From contig NZ_CP049304.1 in NCBI RefSeq assembly GCF_019444005.1, positions 1,364,001-1,428,000 of the forward strand: a DNA stretch of 64,000 bases, read 5' to 3'. The stretch is from Liquorilactobacillus nagelii DSM 13675 (GTDB taxonomy: Bacteria; Bacillota; Bacilli; Lactobacillales; Lactobacillaceae). This document shows, one piece after another, positions 33,687 to 46,040 of this stretch (within the stretch, counting starts at the first letter, position 1; the number at the start of each line of letters is the position of its first letter). The translations under genes and the position numbers were made by a program. The notes under the pieces were generated by a model. The model was not told the DNA's origin. It made no database searches and saw nothing but the letters and a program-made list of their open reading frames with translations.

Positions 33687-34622
33687 TCATTTCATTTGTG
33701 CAATAAGCTGTTGGTATTGCTGCCAATTTTCAACAGAAACTGCTGGAATTTCTGTCACCGTTTGTTTTGCAAAGCGTGTCAAAGTCTTACCTGGGCCTAA
33801 TTCAACCAGCAAATCTGGTTGATAGTTAGCGCAAAAATAATTTAAACCTTCCGCAAAATGAGTTGGTTTAATAACTTGCTGCGCCAATGTGTTCTTTAAG
33901 TCAACCCTTGTAAATGGTTTTCCCGTCGTATTGCTGATCACCGGTATTGTCCACGCTAAAACAGCGGTGTTGTGTAGATTCCCTGTCAATTTGCGGCTAG
34001 TTTCTTTAAACAATGGCGTATGGAAAGCTCCATTAACCTTTAAAGGAATTACTCGCTTAATTCCTGCCGCCTTCAAAAGTTCTACGGCACGGCCGACAGC
34101 TGCTTTTTCTCCACCAATCACTAATTGCTTAGGTGAGTTATAGTTAGCAATCCCCACAAATTGTTCTTTAGTTGTAGCTTGTCGACAAATTTCGGCTACC
34201 TTTTGTGGATCAGCCTTCATAACTGCAGCCATTGCTCCTAGAACTCGATCGGCATCTTCTTGCATATAGTCAGCTCGTGCTTGCAAAAGCTGCATTCCAG
34301 TTCCTGTCTCAAACGCTCCCGCTGCTAATAGAGCTGAATACTCCCCCAAGCTCAAACCGATCATCCCAGCAACTTCAAGTTGTTGAATATCTTGCTGTAA
34401 TAAGCGAAACAACGCTAGACTCATTGCAACAATTGCGGGTTGAACATTTCTTGTCTGCTCTAATTCATGATGTTGATTTTGAAAAAGTTCTGGCAAATTA
34501 CGCTCCGAGTATGAGTTAAATTTTTCAATTTGAGAACGGAAGAACTCGCTTTCTTTGTAAAAATCCATTCCCATGCCAGTGAATTGAGCACCTTGTCCAC
34601 TAAATAAAATTCCGATTTTCAT
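33687..34622 (-). CDS. fabD: Malonyl-CoA:ACP transacylase
   Basis: The 311-residue enzyme loads malonyl groups onto acyl carrier protein. FSGQGAQFTGMGMD at the N-terminus, QPAIVAMSLALF, the nucleophile elbow GLSLGEYSALLAAG (the usual GHSLGE with leucine for histidine) and the catalytic histidine in VNGAFHTPLF are visible. It is between acpP and fabG in the operon. Confidence 0.95.
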   Translation of the reverse strand: MKIGILFSGQGAQFTGMGMDFYKESEFFRSQIEKFNSYSERNLPELFQNQHHELEQTRNVQPAIVAMSLALFRLLQQDIQQLEVAGMIGLSLGEYSALLAAGAFETGTGMQLLQARADYMQEDADRVLGAMAAVMKADPQKVAEICRQATTKEQFVGIANYNSPKQLVIGGEKAAVGRAVELLKAAGIKRVIPLKVNGAFHTPLFKETSRKLTGNLHNTAVLAWTIPVISNTTGKPFTRVDLKNTLAQQVIKPTHFAEGLNYFCANYQPDLLVELGPGKTLTRFAKQTVTEIPAVSVENWQQYQQLIAQMK

Positions 34623-34643
34623 CTTATTTTACCTGCACAATTC

Positions 34644-34886
34644 TTATTTAGCATCTAATTCCTTTTTAACGTAGTTAACGACATCTTCAATTGTCTGAAC
34701 ATTTTCGTCAGCTTCTAATTTAATATCTAAGTCATCTTCTAGTTCATTCATAATTTCAAAAACATCTAAACTATCAGCTTCTAAATCGTCTTTAATATTA
34801 GCTTTCATTGTTACTTTTTCTTGGTCAACATCCAACTGTTCTGCTACGATTTCTTGTACTTTTGTTAAAATTTCTTCTTTTGTCAT
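34644..34886 (-). CDS. acpP: Acyl carrier protein
   Basis: The 80-residue acidic four-helix protein carries the phosphopantetheine attachment motif DLEADSLDVFEIMNELED, with S39 modified. It shuttles acyl chains among the enzymes encoded around it. It follows fabH by 32 bases and precedes fabD. Confidence 0.97.
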   Translation of the reverse strand: MTKEEILTKVQEIVAEQLDVDQEKVTMKANIKDDLEADSLDVFEIMNELEDDLDIKLEADENVQTIEDVVNYVKKELDAK

Positions 34887-34918
34887 AATAATTTTTCTCC
34901 TAAATTGTAATTTTATTT

Positions 34919-35893
34919 TTAATATTTTATAATTTGTGTTCCAACTGTCAAGCCACCACCGAATCCGCTTAAGACAATAATTTGGCCAGTTTTAATTTTT
35001 CCGGCTTCGATCATCTCGTCGAATAACAATGGAACGCTAGCTCCCGAGGTGTTACCATATTCCGCAATATTCATGGGAAATTTTTCAAGCGGTTGTTTCA
35101 TTCTTTTAGCAATTTGAGTAATAATTCTTGAATTTGCTTGATGTAAAATAAACCAGTCAACTTGTTCAAGTTTTAAACCACTTTCTGTTACTGCTGTTTC
35201 AATCGATAACGGTACTTTGTGGGTTGCAAATGTGTAAACATCCCGACCATTCATTTTGAAAGCCGCAAAATGATGTGAAGAGTTAGCTGGAAATTTTGAT
35301 AAGGGTTCTGTCAACCCAGCTTGCAAACGATCAGCCAAATTACCATAAGTTTTAAGATCTTCGCTTAAAAAACTGCTATCAGATGTTGTTGTTTCCAGTA
35401 ATACTCCAGCAGCTCCATCCCCAAACAATACTGCTGTTGTTCGATCTGTCCAATCAAGTACCTTAGAAAGAACTTCTCCCCCAATTACCAATACATGTTG
35501 ATAATGTGGCAACTTCATCATTGCTTTTGCAGTTGTTAAGGCATAAATAAATCCGGAACAAGCAGCACTAACATCGAATGCAGCTGCATTTACTGCCTGT
35601 ATTTTTCCCTGAACGATTGCAGCAGTAGCTGGTGTATAACAATCTGGTGACATAGTAGCAACAATAATTAAATCAATTTTTTCTGCCGTTGTACCACTTT
35701 TTTGTAGCAGCTTTTTGGCAACCTTAGCACATAAATCAGCTGTGTTCTCTCCACAACTAACATGTCGTTGCTGAATCCCTGTTCGACTAGAAATCCATTC
35801 GTCAGAAGTATCCATTAATTGACTTAAATCATCATTAGTAACTTTTTTAGACGGCACATAATGAGCACTTGCTGCAATTTTTATAGCTGCCAA
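34919..35893 (-). CDS. fabH: 3-oxoacyl-ACP synthase III
   Basis: The 324-residue enzyme starts fatty-acid synthesis by condensing acetyl-CoA with malonyl-ACP. The Cys-His-Asn triad is visible: DVSAACSGFIYAL, WFILHQANSRI and EYGNTSGASVP. N-terminal SSRTGIQQRHV is typical. It follows fabT by 16 bases, the conserved fabT-fabH-acpP order of Lactobacillales. Confidence 0.97.
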   Translation of the reverse strand: MAAIKIAASAHYVPSKKVTNDDLSQLMDTSDEWISSRTGIQQRHVSCGENTADLCAKVAKKLLQKSGTTAEKIDLIIVATMSPDCYTPATAAIVQGKIQAVNAAAFDVSAACSGFIYALTTAKAMMKLPHYQHVLVIGGEVLSKVLDWTDRTTAVLFGDGAAGVLLETTTSDSSFLSEDLKTYGNLADRLQAGLTEPLSKFPANSSHHFAAFKMNGRDVYTFATHKVPLSIETAVTESGLKLEQVDWFILHQANSRIITQIAKRMKQPLEKFPMNIAEYGNTSGASVPLLFDEMIEAGKIKTGQIIVLSGFGGGLTVGTQIIKY

Positions 35894-35909
35894 AACAATT
35901 CCCCTTCAA

Positions 35910-36350
35910 TCACGAATGTTCACGCAAAAAGCTTTCCAAGTTTTGTAATGCTTTTTCGATTGTTTTAATTTCCGCTGGATCTAAATCCCTCAAAAAACTG
36001 CGAACCATCATCCGGTGAAATGCATCATGTGCGCGATACATTAACCGTCCTTTTTGGGTCAATCCCAACCGGATTACCCGTCGATCATGATTACTCCGAA
36101 TGCGTTTAACGTAGTTCTTTTTGACCAAACGATCAATCGTGGCAGTTAAAGTTCCCGGTGTTAAATGTAATTCTTTAGCAACCTGTGAAGCCGTCTTTTG
36201 ATCATACATGGTAATTACATTAATTGCATGCATTTCTTTGATTGATACATCACTGAATTGACTTTTGCGTAATTCATTTTCTTCGATCCATAAAATATCG
36301 GTATAAATTCTAACTAACGAATCATTAATTGTTTTTACTTGGTTTTCCAT
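35910..36350 (-). CDS. fabT: MarR-family fatty-acid regulator FabT
   Basis: The 146-residue winged-helix repressor (MENQVKTINDSLVRIYTDIL; DNA-binding part TPGTLTATIDRLVKKNYVKRIRSNHDRRVIRLGLTQ in two stretches) sits in the conserved place just upstream of fabH. FabT with long-chain acyl-ACP as corepressor represses the fab operon in streptococci and lactococci. A start 12 codons earlier (TTG) is possible. FabT-box-like sites lie before this gene and before the operon-leading fabZ. Confidence 0.9.
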   Translation of the reverse strand: MENQVKTINDSLVRIYTDILWIEENELRKSQFSDVSIKEMHAINVITMYDQKTASQVAKELHLTPGTLTATIDRLVKKNYVKRIRSNHDRRVIRLGLTQKGRLMYRAHDAFHRMMVRSFLRDLDPAEIKTIEKALQNLESFLREHS

Positions 36351-36379
36351 TGCGTAACGTCCATCCTTTTTTTCCTTAT

Positions 36380-36396
36380 AATCCAATTATCAAAGT
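36380..36396 (-). promoter_or_regulatory. Candidate FabT box upstream of fabT
   Basis: Minus strand ACTTTGATAATTGGATT. Its left half matches the streptococcal FabT box (ANTTTGATTATCAAATT) well, while the right half is degenerate. It lies about 30 bases before the fabT start. Confidence 0.4.
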
Positions 36397-36421
36397 ATTT
36401 ACGCAAAAAAACAAACTTTTC

Positions 36422-36868
36422 TTAGATTTTTTCTTTACGTTCCGCAACAACAAACATTAATTCAGCTGCACAAGCAACCTTGCCTGCAACCATCGCTTTA
36501 GTTGCAACAATCCCCATATTTTCTCTTTTCTTGATCAATTTGATATTCAGCTTAAGAACATCGCCTGGACGGACAACGCGACGAAACTTAGCTTGATGAA
36601 TTGCCCCTAAGTAAGCTGTTTTTCCCAAAAACTCAGGTGATTTCAAAATCAATATTGAAGCAGCCTGAGCTAAAGTCTCAATAATCAATACTCCAGGCAT
36701 AACCGGATTTCCCGGAAAATGCCCGCGAAAAAATGATTCATTGATTGTGACATTTTTAGTTGCTGTAATTTCTTCACCGGCAATTAATTCATCAACATAA
36801 TCAATATAGCAAATCGGATATCGATTAGGTATCAAATCCATAATCTCCTGTGCATCCATAACTGCCAC
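36422..36868 (-). CDS. fabZ: 3-hydroxyacyl-ACP dehydratase, operon-leading paralogue (FabZ/FabM-like role)
   Basis: The 148-residue hot-dog protein retains H50 ([14 protein letters not shown]) and E64 (IIETLAQAA). It differs from the second copy around the active-site tunnel (NRYPICYIDYVDELI versus [15 protein letters not shown]). GTG is chosen as start, six bases after GAGGTG; an ATG three codons later is an alternative. As the first gene of the operon, next to fabT, it is a candidate for the dehydratase/isomerase that makes unsaturated chains, since no fabA or fabM is seen. Confidence 0.9.
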   Translation of the reverse strand: MAVMDAQEIMDLIPNRYPICYIDYVDELIAGEEITATKNVTINESFFRGHFPGNPVMPGVLIIETLAQAASILILKSPEFLGKTAYLGAIHQAKFRRVVRPGDVLKLNIKLIKKRENMGIVATKAMVAGKVACAAELMFVVAERKEKI

Positions 36869-36890
36869 TTTTGTCACCTCACTTAAATTT

Positions 36891-36907
36891 ATTTCGAACA
36901 TCAAAAT
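36891..36907 (-). promoter_or_regulatory. Candidate FabT box in the operon leader
   Basis: ATTTTGATGTTCGAAAT on the minus strand matches the FabT consensus at most positions and is itself an imperfect palindrome. It lies about 7-23 bases downstream of the predicted transcription start, a position suited to blocking RNA polymerase. Confidence 0.55.
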
Positions 36908-36920
36908 ATTCGATGATTGA

Positions 36921-36949
36921 ATAATATTACAATCAAACTAAATTGTCAA
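36921..36949 (-). promoter_or_regulatory. Promoter of the fatty-acid operon
   Basis: Minus-strand TTGACA (36944-36949), 17-base spacer and TATTAT (36921-36926), a near-consensus sigma-A promoter. The spacer also contains TTTGATTGT, half of a FabT-type site. Confidence 0.8.
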
Positions 36950-37054
36950 ATATTGCCCGTAAAAGATAATAAAATTCACATTTGATCTGATTTTTATTTT
37001 TTATTTTTTATCTTATTTTTAATCAGCACTCTTTTAATATCTCGATAAATAAAC

Positions 37055-37097
37055 AAAAAATCAGAGCCATTAAGAATTAACTTAACAACTCTGATTT
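37055..37097 (-). terminator. Terminator after yajC
   Basis: Minus-strand stem AATCAGAG/CTCTGATT extended by TTAAG/CTTAA, followed by TTTT. It separates the recombination/tgt/yajC operon from the fatty-acid promoter. Confidence 0.8.
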
Positions 37098-37117
37098 AAT
37101 AATTAGCTTGTACTTTT

Positions 37118-37477
37118 TTATTCTTTATGTTCTTCTTCAGCCTCAGCTGATTTTTCTGGTGATTTAACAACTGTACTTTCATCACTGACGGCAGTGGTCG
37201 TTTTCGAACTTTGGCTAACAACTTGGGCTATTGCAGATTGTTCAAAAGTTAAAAAAATTCCATCACAATCTAAAGTAATTGTGTGAGCCTGCGTATTAAT
37301 TGTGTCGATTACACCATGCAAACGGCCTAATGTAATAACTTCGTCACCCTTTTTTAAATTACCAAGCATTTCTTGACGTTTCTGCTGTTGTTTTTTTTGC
37401 GGTCTGATCATCATAAAATACATTAAACCAATTAAAACAGCAAACATTAAAATTGTTGAAATAGTACTACTGTTCAT
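37118..37477 (-). CDS. yajC: Preprotein translocase subunit YajC
   Basis: A 119-residue protein with one N-terminal transmembrane helix (STILMFAVLIGLMYFMMI), the conserved RPQKKQQQKRQEM and a small beta domain (KKGDEVITLGRLHGVID), then an acidic disordered tail. YajC associates with SecDF and the Sec translocon. The ATG is seven bases after AGGAG. The tgt-yajC order is widely conserved. Confidence 0.93.
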   Translation of the reverse strand: MNSSTISTILMFAVLIGLMYFMMIRPQKKQQQKRQEMLGNLKKGDEVITLGRLHGVIDTINTQAHTITLDCDGIFLTFEQSAIAQVVSQSSKTTTAVSDESTVVKSPEKSAEAEEEHKE

Positions 37478-37558
37478 TTTATTCACTCCTATTTTATATT
37501 CTGTTAATTATAACTCTATCAAAGATTTATCACTAGTACCAGTTTTTAACTGAATTAA

Positions 37559-38722
<1,164 letters not shown>

Positions 38723-39766
38723 TTATTTAATAAACATGGCATCGCCAAAGCTGAAGAAACGGTAGTGTTCTTTAACCGCATGACGATATGCATTCAAAAT
38801 GTTATCACGACCAGTAAACGATGCAACTAGCATTACCAAAGTTGATTTGGGTAAATGGAAATTAGTAATGAATGCTTGAACCACTTTCCACTCGTAACCA
38901 GGATAAATAAAAATATCTGTCCAACCACTATCAGCCCGGATTTCACCATTGAATTTTGTCCCAATTGTTTCCAGTGTTCGAATTGAGGTTGTCCCAGTTG
39001 CCACAATTTTGCCACCGTTTTTACGGACATCATTCAAAGTCTGAGCAGCATCTTCGCTTAAGCGGTAGAACTCGCTGTGCATATGATGCTCTTTAATATT
39101 TGAAACACTAACTGGTCGAAAAGTTCCTAAACCAACATGTAATGTCAAATAGACTAAATGAACGCCCTTAGCAGCGATTTTTTGGAGTAATTCTTTGGTA
39201 AAATGCAAACCAGCAGTCGGAGCGGCAGCTGAACCAATTTCTCGAGAATAAACTGTCTGATACATTTCAGGATCGTCAAGTTTTTGCTTAATGTATGGTG
39301 GTAATGGCATTTCACCTAATTGGTCTAAAATTTCCATAAAAATACCTTGATATTCAAATCGAATCATTCGCCCACCATGTTCAAGTTCTTCAGTAACAAC
39401 CGCACTTAATTTGCCATCACCAAAAATAATTCTAGTTCCTACCTTAGCACGACGAGCCGGCTTAATTAGAGTTTCCCAATTATCACCTTCAGTATTATTC
39501 AACAATAACACTTCCAAATGACCGCCAGTATCAGGCTTAACACCGTAAAGACGTGCTGGCATAACTCGTGAATCATTCATTACCAGTGCATCCCCGGGAT
39601 TAAGTTGATCAATCACATGATAAAAAACATCATCTTGGTATTCACCAGTCTTACTATTCAAAATCAACATTCGTGAATGATCACGTTCCTTTAATGGTGT
39701 TTGAGCAATTAGTTCTTGTGGTAAATCATAATCAAAATCCTCAGTCGTTAAATGTTCTTCACTCAA
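38723..39766 (-). CDS. queA: S-adenosylmethionine:tRNA ribosyltransferase-isomerase
   Basis: The 347-residue enzyme converts preQ1-tRNA to epoxyqueuosine-tRNA. Signatures: [50 protein letters not shown] and [16 protein letters not shown]. The start is TTG ([12 protein letters not shown]), nine bases after GAGG; the earlier TTG directly touches the ribosome binding site. It follows ruvB. Confidence 0.95.
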   Translation of the reverse strand: MSEEHLTTEDFDYDLPQELIAQTPLKERDHSRMLILNSKTGEYQDDVFYHVIDQLNPGDALVMNDSRVMPARLYGVKPDTGGHLEVLLLNNTEGDNWETLIKPARRAKVGTRIIFGDGKLSAVVTEELEHGGRMIRFEYQGIFMEILDQLGEMPLPPYIKQKLDDPEMYQTVYSREIGSAAAPTAGLHFTKELLQKIAAKGVHLVYLTLHVGLGTFRPVSVSNIKEHHMHSEFYRLSEDAAQTLNDVRKNGGKIVATGTTSIRTLETIGTKFNGEIRADSGWTDIFIYPGYEWKVVQAFITNFHLPKSTLVMLVASFTGRDNILNAYRHAVKEHYRFFSFGDAMFIK

Positions 39767-39784
39767 AATCTTCAACCTCTTTAT

Positions 39785-40804
39785 TTATTTATTTTCTCTA
39801 TCAAGATATGGTAAGCCTAAATGTTGATAAGCTGCTGGTGTTGCCACTCGTCCACGTGGTGTTCGTTTCACTAATCCTAGCTGCAGTAAAAAGGGTTCAA
39901 CCATATCAGTTAATGTCTCAACTTCTTCACCGATATTAGCAGCTAAAGTGTTCACACCGACTGGCCCACCATTATAATACTTAATCATTGTTTTCAACAA
40001 GTTCCGGTCGGTTTCATCCAAACCAGCATCATCAATTTGTAACATTTTAAGTGATTGGATTGCTAAATTATCATCAATTTCTGTTTGCTGACCAACCTCA
40101 GCAAAGTCGCGAACCCGCTTTAGCAAACGATTAGCAATCCTTGGCGTTCCTCGTGAGCGGCGAGCAATTTCAAAAGCACCTTGATCAGTAATCTTAGTCT
40201 GCAGTAGATCAGCAGTCCGTTTAACAATAGTTTCTAATTCAGCAACTGTGTAAAATCGCATATGAGCCACAATTCCAAAACGATCCCGCAAAGGACCCGA
40301 TAGAAGTCCTGCTCTCGTAGTAGCACCAATCAACGTAAAAGGTGGTAACGTAAAGTGAACTGGATGAGCTGTTGGTCCCTGACCGATCACAATATCAACG
40401 AAAAAGTCCTCCATTGCTGAATACAAAACTTCTTCAACAACTTTCGGCAGGCGGTGAATTTCATCAATAAACAAAACATCTCCTGCTTCAAGTTCATTTA
40501 ATAAAGCAACAAGATCACCAGGGCGTTCAATTGCTGGGCCACTAGTTGTTCTAATGTTAACTTGTAACTCATTAGCAATCACTAAGGCTAAAGTTGTTTT
40601 TCCCAAGCCGGGGGGGCCATATAGTAGAACATGATCAAGCGCCTCTTGACGCTGTTGAGCAGCTTGAATGTAAACCGACAATTCCTGTTTAATTGCTGTT
40701 TGTCCGATATATTGTTCGAGGTTTTGGGGGCGTAAAGAAAAGTCCACCCCATTTTTTTCATCATCCATTGGATCGCTGGAAACAATCCGTTCTTTTTCTG
40801 ACAT
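39785..40804 (-). CDS. ruvB: Holliday junction branch migration helicase RuvB
   Basis: The 339-residue AAA+ motor has Walker [13 protein letters not shown], Walker [12 protein letters not shown], sensor [18 protein letters not shown] and the C-terminal winged helix ([17 protein letters not shown]). With RuvA it drives branch migration. It follows ruvA by 22 bases. Confidence 0.98.
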   Translation of the reverse strand: MSEKERIVSSDPMDDEKNGVDFSLRPQNLEQYIGQTAIKQELSVYIQAAQQRQEALDHVLLYGPPGLGKTTLALVIANELQVNIRTTSGPAIERPGDLVALLNELEAGDVLFIDEIHRLPKVVEEVLYSAMEDFFVDIVIGQGPTAHPVHFTLPPFTLIGATTRAGLLSGPLRDRFGIVAHMRFYTVAELETIVKRTADLLQTKITDQGAFEIARRSRGTPRIANRLLKRVRDFAEVGQQTEIDDNLAIQSLKMLQIDDAGLDETDRNLLKTMIKYYNGGPVGVNTLAANIGEEVETLTDMVEPFLLQLGLVKRTPRGRVATPAAYQHLGLPYLDRENK

Positions 40805-40826
40805 TAATTCACCTCCTACATAAAAA

Positions 40827-41432
40827 TTAATTCTTCATCAAAAGCTTCAAACCTAATCTTAAATACTCATCAGTGGTGTTAGCAGTTGCTTTTTCAAGCT
40901 GCGGTTTAATTTTTTTAATCTCATTTCTAGTATAACCTAAGGCACTCAAGGCAGCTAAGGCTTCTTCTAAAAGTCCGTTTTCAGTTGAATTGGTATTGTT
41001 TGAAATTGTTTCGGTTACCAACAAATTATCGGTTCCAACTTGGGCTAACTTATCTTTTAAATCAAGCACAATCTGTTGAGCTGTCTTTTTCCCCACCCCA
41101 GGGAACTTGGTTAAATAAGTAATGCTGTTATTTTGGATTGCCTTAACCAACCCCTGAAGATCATTAGTTGCTAGAATTGCTAAAGCACTCTTAGGTCCAA
41201 TACCAGAAACATTTAATAATTTGACAAATAGATTTTTTTCTGTCTGGGTTGTGAAACCATATAAAGAAATATCATTATCACGAACCGCTTGATAAACAAA
41301 AACTTTTGCCTGCTGGCCATTACTAAATCGAAAAGGATTAGCTGCATAGACTAAATAACCAACACCGCCAACATCCACTACGATATATGACGGGGTCACA
41401 GCAGCAATCATCCCTGTTAAATACTCATACAT
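40827..41432 (-). CDS. ruvA: Holliday junction DNA-binding protein RuvA
   Basis: The 201-residue protein ([26 protein letters not shown]) has the OB fold, two helix-hairpin-helix motifs ([31 protein letters not shown]) and the C-terminal RuvB-binding three-helix domain. GGAGGA precedes the chosen ATG. It lies between mutL and ruvB. Confidence 0.97.
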   Translation of the reverse strand: MYEYLTGMIAAVTPSYIVVDVGGVGYLVYAANPFRFSNGQQAKVFVYQAVRDNDISLYGFTTQTEKNLFVKLLNVSGIGPKSALAILATNDLQGLVKAIQNNSITYLTKFPGVGKKTAQQIVLDLKDKLAQVGTDNLLVTETISNNTNSTENGLLEEALAALSALGYTRNEIKKIKPQLEKATANTTDEYLRLGLKLLMKN

Positions 41433-41455
41433 TTTTTGCTCCTCCACCTCAATTA

Positions 41456-43408
41456 TTACTGATCTTTTAAACTCTGATGTGAATCTTGAATTCGCTTGAA
41501 CATTTTTTCCAAGTCTTTATTAGAAAAATGCACCAAAGTTGGTCTTCCATGTGGACAGTTAAAGGGATTCTCACATTTAGCCAGTTGTTCTAATAAGGCC
41601 TTTGCTTGCTGATCATCCAAGTGATGATTAGCTTTAATTGACAATTTACAACTCATCATGATCGCGGTTTGTTCTCGAAAAGCTGTGATTGAAATTTTAC
41701 CGTCACGTAAAAGTGCATCAATTAATTCTCGAATAATCGATTCCTCTTTGCCGGCTTCAAACCAAGTAGGATGCCGGTGAACAATAAAACTATTCTGGCC
41801 GAAATCCTCTAGGTGAATATCTACCGCAGCTAATTTATCCAAATTTGCCCTAATTAAAAGCGCGTCACTTGTTGGATAATCCAAAACTAATGGTACCAAT
41901 AACTCTTGCTGAGCAGCTGCCACATTACCAATTGTCACACGAAATTTTTCATATTTACATCGTTCCTGTGCGGCATGCTGATCAATTAAATAAAAACCGT
42001 TATCGGCTTCAGCCAATAAGTAAGTGCCATGAAGTTGGCCCAAATAATTCAATGTCGGAAAACGCATCTGGGGAGCCGATAATTTTTCTGAAATATTACT
42101 TAAACTTTCATTTTTGGATAGTGATTCAGATTTCGGTTTGGTAATTCTAACATATTTTTGATCCCAAGTATTAAGTTTTTGTGCTAGCTCATTACGTTGT
42201 TTAATAATATAAACTTCTGGCTGAACATTACTTGCTACTTTTTTTTCGTCAGGTTCAGGAACTGCTTGGGCAAAATTTTCCGTTTTCTTAACCGTTGCTT
42301 CAGTATTGGGCAAAACATGCTGATAAGGTTGAGAACTTTCATTCAAACGATTATTCAACTGCTTAAAGTCCAAAGACTGACGCTTATTGCTACTGAGGTT
42401 GTCAAGTGCCTCAGGAATTAAATTTTCTTGATAAATTCTGTCATAAATTGTTTGAGTTATCAACTGAGATAACTGATCTTCTTTGCTAATTCGAACCTCT
42501 TGTTTGGTTGGATGAACATTCACATCAACTAAGACTGGATCCAACTCAAGGTCAATGACTGCAATCGGGTAACGTCCAACCATTAATTTAGAACCATAAC
42601 CTTTAATCACCGCGTTAGTTAATTGATAATTGCGAATATAGCGTCCATTTAACAAAAGACTAATATAATTTTTTGTTGCTCGAGTTAATTTGGGAAGAGA
42701 AACAAAACCGCTAACTTTAAAATCCAAACTCTCATTTTTAATTTCTAGCATTTGGCGGGCATTTTTTATTCCATAAATTGCACTAATTGTTTGTCGTAAA
42801 TTTCGATTTCCGGCTGTTTCTAACAAAACTCGTTCATTATTTTTGAAAGTAAAAGCAATCTCTGGATGGCTTAGTGACAAACGATTAACAATATCACTAA
42901 TAACTGCTAATTCAGTTTGTGGACTTTTTAAATACTTTAGCCGAGCCGGGGTATTGAAAAAAAGTGCTTTAACTTGAACTTGGGTTCCTTGTGGACGGGC
43001 AATCATCTTTTGCTCTAAGACTTTCCCACCACGAATGCTAACTTGAGTTCCTTGACCATCAACTGCCGCTGTAGCTAAAACTACTTCGGCAACAGAAGCA
43101 ATACTTGGCAAAGCTTCACCACGAAAACCAAGTGTTTTAATTCGAAAAAGATCATGTCGATCAGTTAACTTGCTTGTCGAGTGCCTTCTAAAAGCCAATT
43201 TAACCTCATCGGCTACAATTCCTTGACCATTATCGGTTACTTGGATTAAGGCAAGTCCCGCCTCTTTAACGGTGATTGAGATTTGGGTGCTACCTGCATC
43301 AATTGCATTTTCAACTAATTCTTTAACTACCGAAGCCGGCCGTTCAACTACCTCGCCAGCTGCAATCTGATCGGCCAAAATTGCTGGCAATTCTTTAATT
43401 TTAGTCAT
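41456..43408 (-). CDS. mutL: DNA mismatch repair protein MutL
   Basis: The 650-residue protein has the GHKL ATPase motifs [16 protein letters not shown] and [15 protein letters not shown] at the N-terminus, a variable linker, and a C-terminal dimer domain with [12 protein letters not shown] (the DQHA-x2-E-x4-E metal site) and CPHGRPT. The metal site implies latent nicking endonuclease activity, as in bacteria without MutH. It follows mutS by 19 bases. Confidence 0.97.
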   Translation of the reverse strand: MTKIKELPAILADQIAAGEVVERPASVVKELVENAIDAGSTQISITVKEAGLALIQVTDNGQGIVADEVKLAFRRHSTSKLTDRHDLFRIKTLGFRGEALPSIASVAEVVLATAAVDGQGTQVSIRGGKVLEQKMIARPQGTQVQVKALFFNTPARLKYLKSPQTELAVISDIVNRLSLSHPEIAFTFKNNERVLLETAGNRNLRQTISAIYGIKNARQMLEIKNESLDFKVSGFVSLPKLTRATKNYISLLLNGRYIRNYQLTNAVIKGYGSKLMVGRYPIAVIDLELDPVLVDVNVHPTKQEVRISKEDQLSQLITQTIYDRIYQENLIPEALDNLSSNKRQSLDFKQLNNRLNESSQPYQHVLPNTEATVKKTENFAQAVPEPDEKKVASNVQPEVYIIKQRNELAQKLNTWDQKYVRITKPKSESLSKNESLSNISEKLSAPQMRFPTLNYLGQLHGTYLLAEADNGFYLIDQHAAQERCKYEKFRVTIGNVAAAQQELLVPLVLDYPTSDALLIRANLDKLAAVDIHLEDFGQNSFIVHRHPTWFEAGKEESIIRELIDALLRDGKISITAFREQTAIMMSCKLSIKANHHLDDQQAKALLEQLAKCENPFNCPHGRPTLVHFSNKDLEKMFKRIQDSHQSLKDQ

Positions 43409-43427
43409 CCAAGTTTAACCTCCAAGT

Positions 43428-46028
43428 CTATTTTTTTCGTAATTCTTGTTGCCATTTTGACAATAAATTTAAAGCCGCTAAAGGTGTTAATGAAATTAAT
43501 TCTGTCTGACTTAACTCTTCAACTACTCGTTGCTGCTGACTGCTCGGGGTAACCGTTTCTGGAACAAACAAGGATAATTGCTGGTCTATTTTAGTTGAAG
43601 ATTTCTCTTTTATTTGAGGTGAACTCTTTTTAATTTTTTCAGTCTTTTTAGCTGTTAATTCGAGCTTTTTCAACAATACATCAGCACGTTGCAAAAGGCT
43701 TTCAGGCATGCCAGCTAAACGAGCCACATGGATCCCATAAGATTTATCTGCTGGCCCTGATTCAACACGATGTAAAAAGGTTAACTTACCATTTTTTTCA
43801 ACTGCGCCTACATGGACATTAGCTAATTCTGGTAACTCTTGTTCCAAAGAGGTTAGTTCATGATAATGGGTCGAAAATAAAGTTTTGGCATGCAGTTCAT
43901 TATGCACATATTCAATAATAGCTTGAGCTAAAGCCATGCCATCATAAGTAGCCGTCCCACGGCCAATTTCATCAAACAAAATCAAACTATTGCGAGTAGC
44001 ATGCATCAGTGCCTCATTAGCTTCTTTCATTTCGACCATAAAAGTTGATTGGCCAGCAATCAAATCATCCGCCGCACCAATTCGTGTAAAGATCTGGTCA
44101 AAAACTGGTAAAGTTGCCTTTTTGGCTGGCACAAAGCAGCCAATCTGAGCTAAAACAACAGTCTGAGCTAATTGACGCATATAGGTACTCTTCCCCGACA
44201 TATTAGGACCAGTAATTAAAAAAATATTTAATTTTTCTGGCATTTTAATATCATTAGGAATATAGCTTTGTTCACCCATAACCTCTTGGACAACCGGATG
44301 CCAACCAGCAGTGAGATCAATCTGGTGTTTCTTAGTCAGTTTAGGCAAAACAAAATGTTGCTGTTCACTAACAGCAGCAAAACTTTGTAAGACATCCAGA
44401 GCCGAAACAGCTGCAGCCAGCTCCTGCAAACGTTTGATGTAATCTTTAATCTGATCACGTAAATTAACAAATAATTGGTATTCCAACGCAACAGCTTTAG
44501 TCTCGGCACCCAAAATCAAAGTTTCTTTTTCTTTTAGTTCTGGCGTAATAAAGCGTTCAGCATTGGTTAGAGTTTGCTTACGTTGATAGCGTTTAACTGG
44601 AAGCTTAGCTAAATTTGCCTTAGAAACTTCAATATAATAACCAAATACTCGATTAAATCCAATTTTTAGATTATTGATTCCGGTTGCTTGGCGTTCATCA
44701 GCCTCCAACTTAGCTAACCAATGTTTACCATTCTTCATTGCATCCTTATATCCATCAAGTTCTTGGTCAAAGCCCAGTTTAATCAAATTTCCATCCGTAA
44801 TCGAGATAGGGGGATCGTCAACAATCGCCTGCTCAATCAAATCAACAACTTCCGCCACTGGGTCAAGCTGTTGAAGCAAATCTTTAAAACTACCATCATC
44901 AATTTGCTGCAACAAATAACGAATTTTAGGAACTTGTTGTAGAGATTGTTTTAACTGCAATAAGTCACGACCGTTGACCGTCCCTAAGGCTACTCTCCCC
45001 GCTAAGCGTTCTAAATCATAAACACTAGTCAACTCATCAGCTAGTTCACTGCGCTCAAAAAAATGATCTAATAAAAGTTTTACTTGTTGCTGTCTTAATT
45101 CAATCTTTTTAATTGAAAGTAATGGACGTTCTAACCACTGCTTTAACAGTCTACCACCCATAGCAGTTTTGGTTTGATCCAAGAGCCATAATAAAGTACC
45201 ACTTTTTTTACCAGTTCGACTATTTTGCAACAATTCTAAATTTCTTTTTGAATAATGATCAATTTTCAAATAATCTGATGGCTCATAATGAACTGCTTTT
45301 TGTAAATGACCTAAACTTCTTTTTTGCGTTCGAAGTAAATAAGCTAATAAGTGTTTTAAAACTGCCTGCTCTAAAGATGAGGTAACATCTTGTAGAGCAT
45401 AGCTAACTTCAGCACTAGCTGCCGTTTCAATTTGTTTTGAAAACATAATTTTTAAAGGAGCTAAATAATCCAATATTTTTTGCGAAAGCGAATCATCAAT
45501 TACAATTTCTTTCGTTCGCAAACTCAATAACTCATTCAAGAGAATCTCCGGGCCCTCCAAAATTGCTGTTTTAAGCTCACCGGTTGATAAATCAACATAC
45601 GCAAAACCAAAATGATCATCTGCTTGATGAATCGCTGTTAAATAATTGTTATCCTTAGCTTCTTTAGCCCCATTATCAGTCATCGTACCAGGGGTAACCA
45701 CTTGAATTACTTCACGCTTAACCATTCCCTTGGCTAGTTTTGGATCTTCCATTTGTTCACAAATGGCAACTTTATATCCTTGATCAACTAATGTATCAAT
45801 ATAATTTTGCGCTGCATGATGTGGTACACCACACATTGGAATTTTCTCAGCAGCATTTTTATTGCGATTAGTTAATGTTAGCTCTAAAATTTGTGCACCC
45901 TTAATGGCATCATCAAAAAACATTTCATAAAAATCACCTAACCGGTAAAATAAAAAGGCATCTGGGTATTGGGCTTTTATTTTTAAATATTGATCCATCA
46001 TGGGTGTTTTTTTAGTTTTTTGCGGCAT
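43428..46028 (-). CDS. mutS: DNA mismatch repair protein MutS
   Basis: The 866-residue protein recognises mismatches: the N-terminal [15 protein letters not shown] holds the Phe-x-Glu wedge, the ATPase has [13 protein letters not shown] (Walker A), [16 protein letters not shown] (Walker B) and [11 protein letters not shown]. The C-terminal tail after the HTH is short and charged. It heads mutS-mutL-ruvA-ruvB-queA-tgt-yajC and follows ymdB by 12 bases. Confidence 0.98.
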   Translation of the reverse strand: MPQKTKKTPMMDQYLKIKAQYPDAFLFYRLGDFYEMFFDDAIKGAQILELTLTNRNKNAAEKIPMCGVPHHAAQNYIDTLVDQGYKVAICEQMEDPKLAKGMVKREVIQVVTPGTMTDNGAKEAKDNNYLTAIHQADDHFGFAYVDLSTGELKTAILEGPEILLNELLSLRTKEIVIDDSLSQKILDYLAPLKIMFSKQIETAASAEVSYALQDVTSSLEQAVLKHLLAYLLRTQKRSLGHLQKAVHYEPSDYLKIDHYSKRNLELLQNSRTGKKSGTLLWLLDQTKTAMGGRLLKQWLERPLLSIKKIELRQQQVKLLLDHFFERSELADELTSVYDLERLAGRVALGTVNGRDLLQLKQSLQQVPKIRYLLQQIDDGSFKDLLQQLDPVAEVVDLIEQAIVDDPPISITDGNLIKLGFDQELDGYKDAMKNGKHWLAKLEADERQATGINNLKIGFNRVFGYYIEVSKANLAKLPVKRYQRKQTLTNAERFITPELKEKETLILGAETKAVALEYQLFVNLRDQIKDYIKRLQELAAAVSALDVLQSFAAVSEQQHFVLPKLTKKHQIDLTAGWHPVVQEVMGEQSYIPNDIKMPEKLNIFLITGPNMSGKSTYMRQLAQTVVLAQIGCFVPAKKATLPVFDQIFTRIGAADDLIAGQSTFMVEMKEANEALMHATRNSLILFDEIGRGTATYDGMALAQAIIEYVHNELHAKTLFSTHYHELTSLEQELPELANVHVGAVEKNGKLTFLHRVESGPADKSYGIHVARLAGMPESLLQRADVLLKKLELTAKKTEKIKKSSPQIKEKSSTKIDQQLSLFVPETVTPSSQQQRVVEELSQTELISLTPLAALNLLSKWQQELRKK

Positions 46029-46040
46029 AAAAATTCTCCT

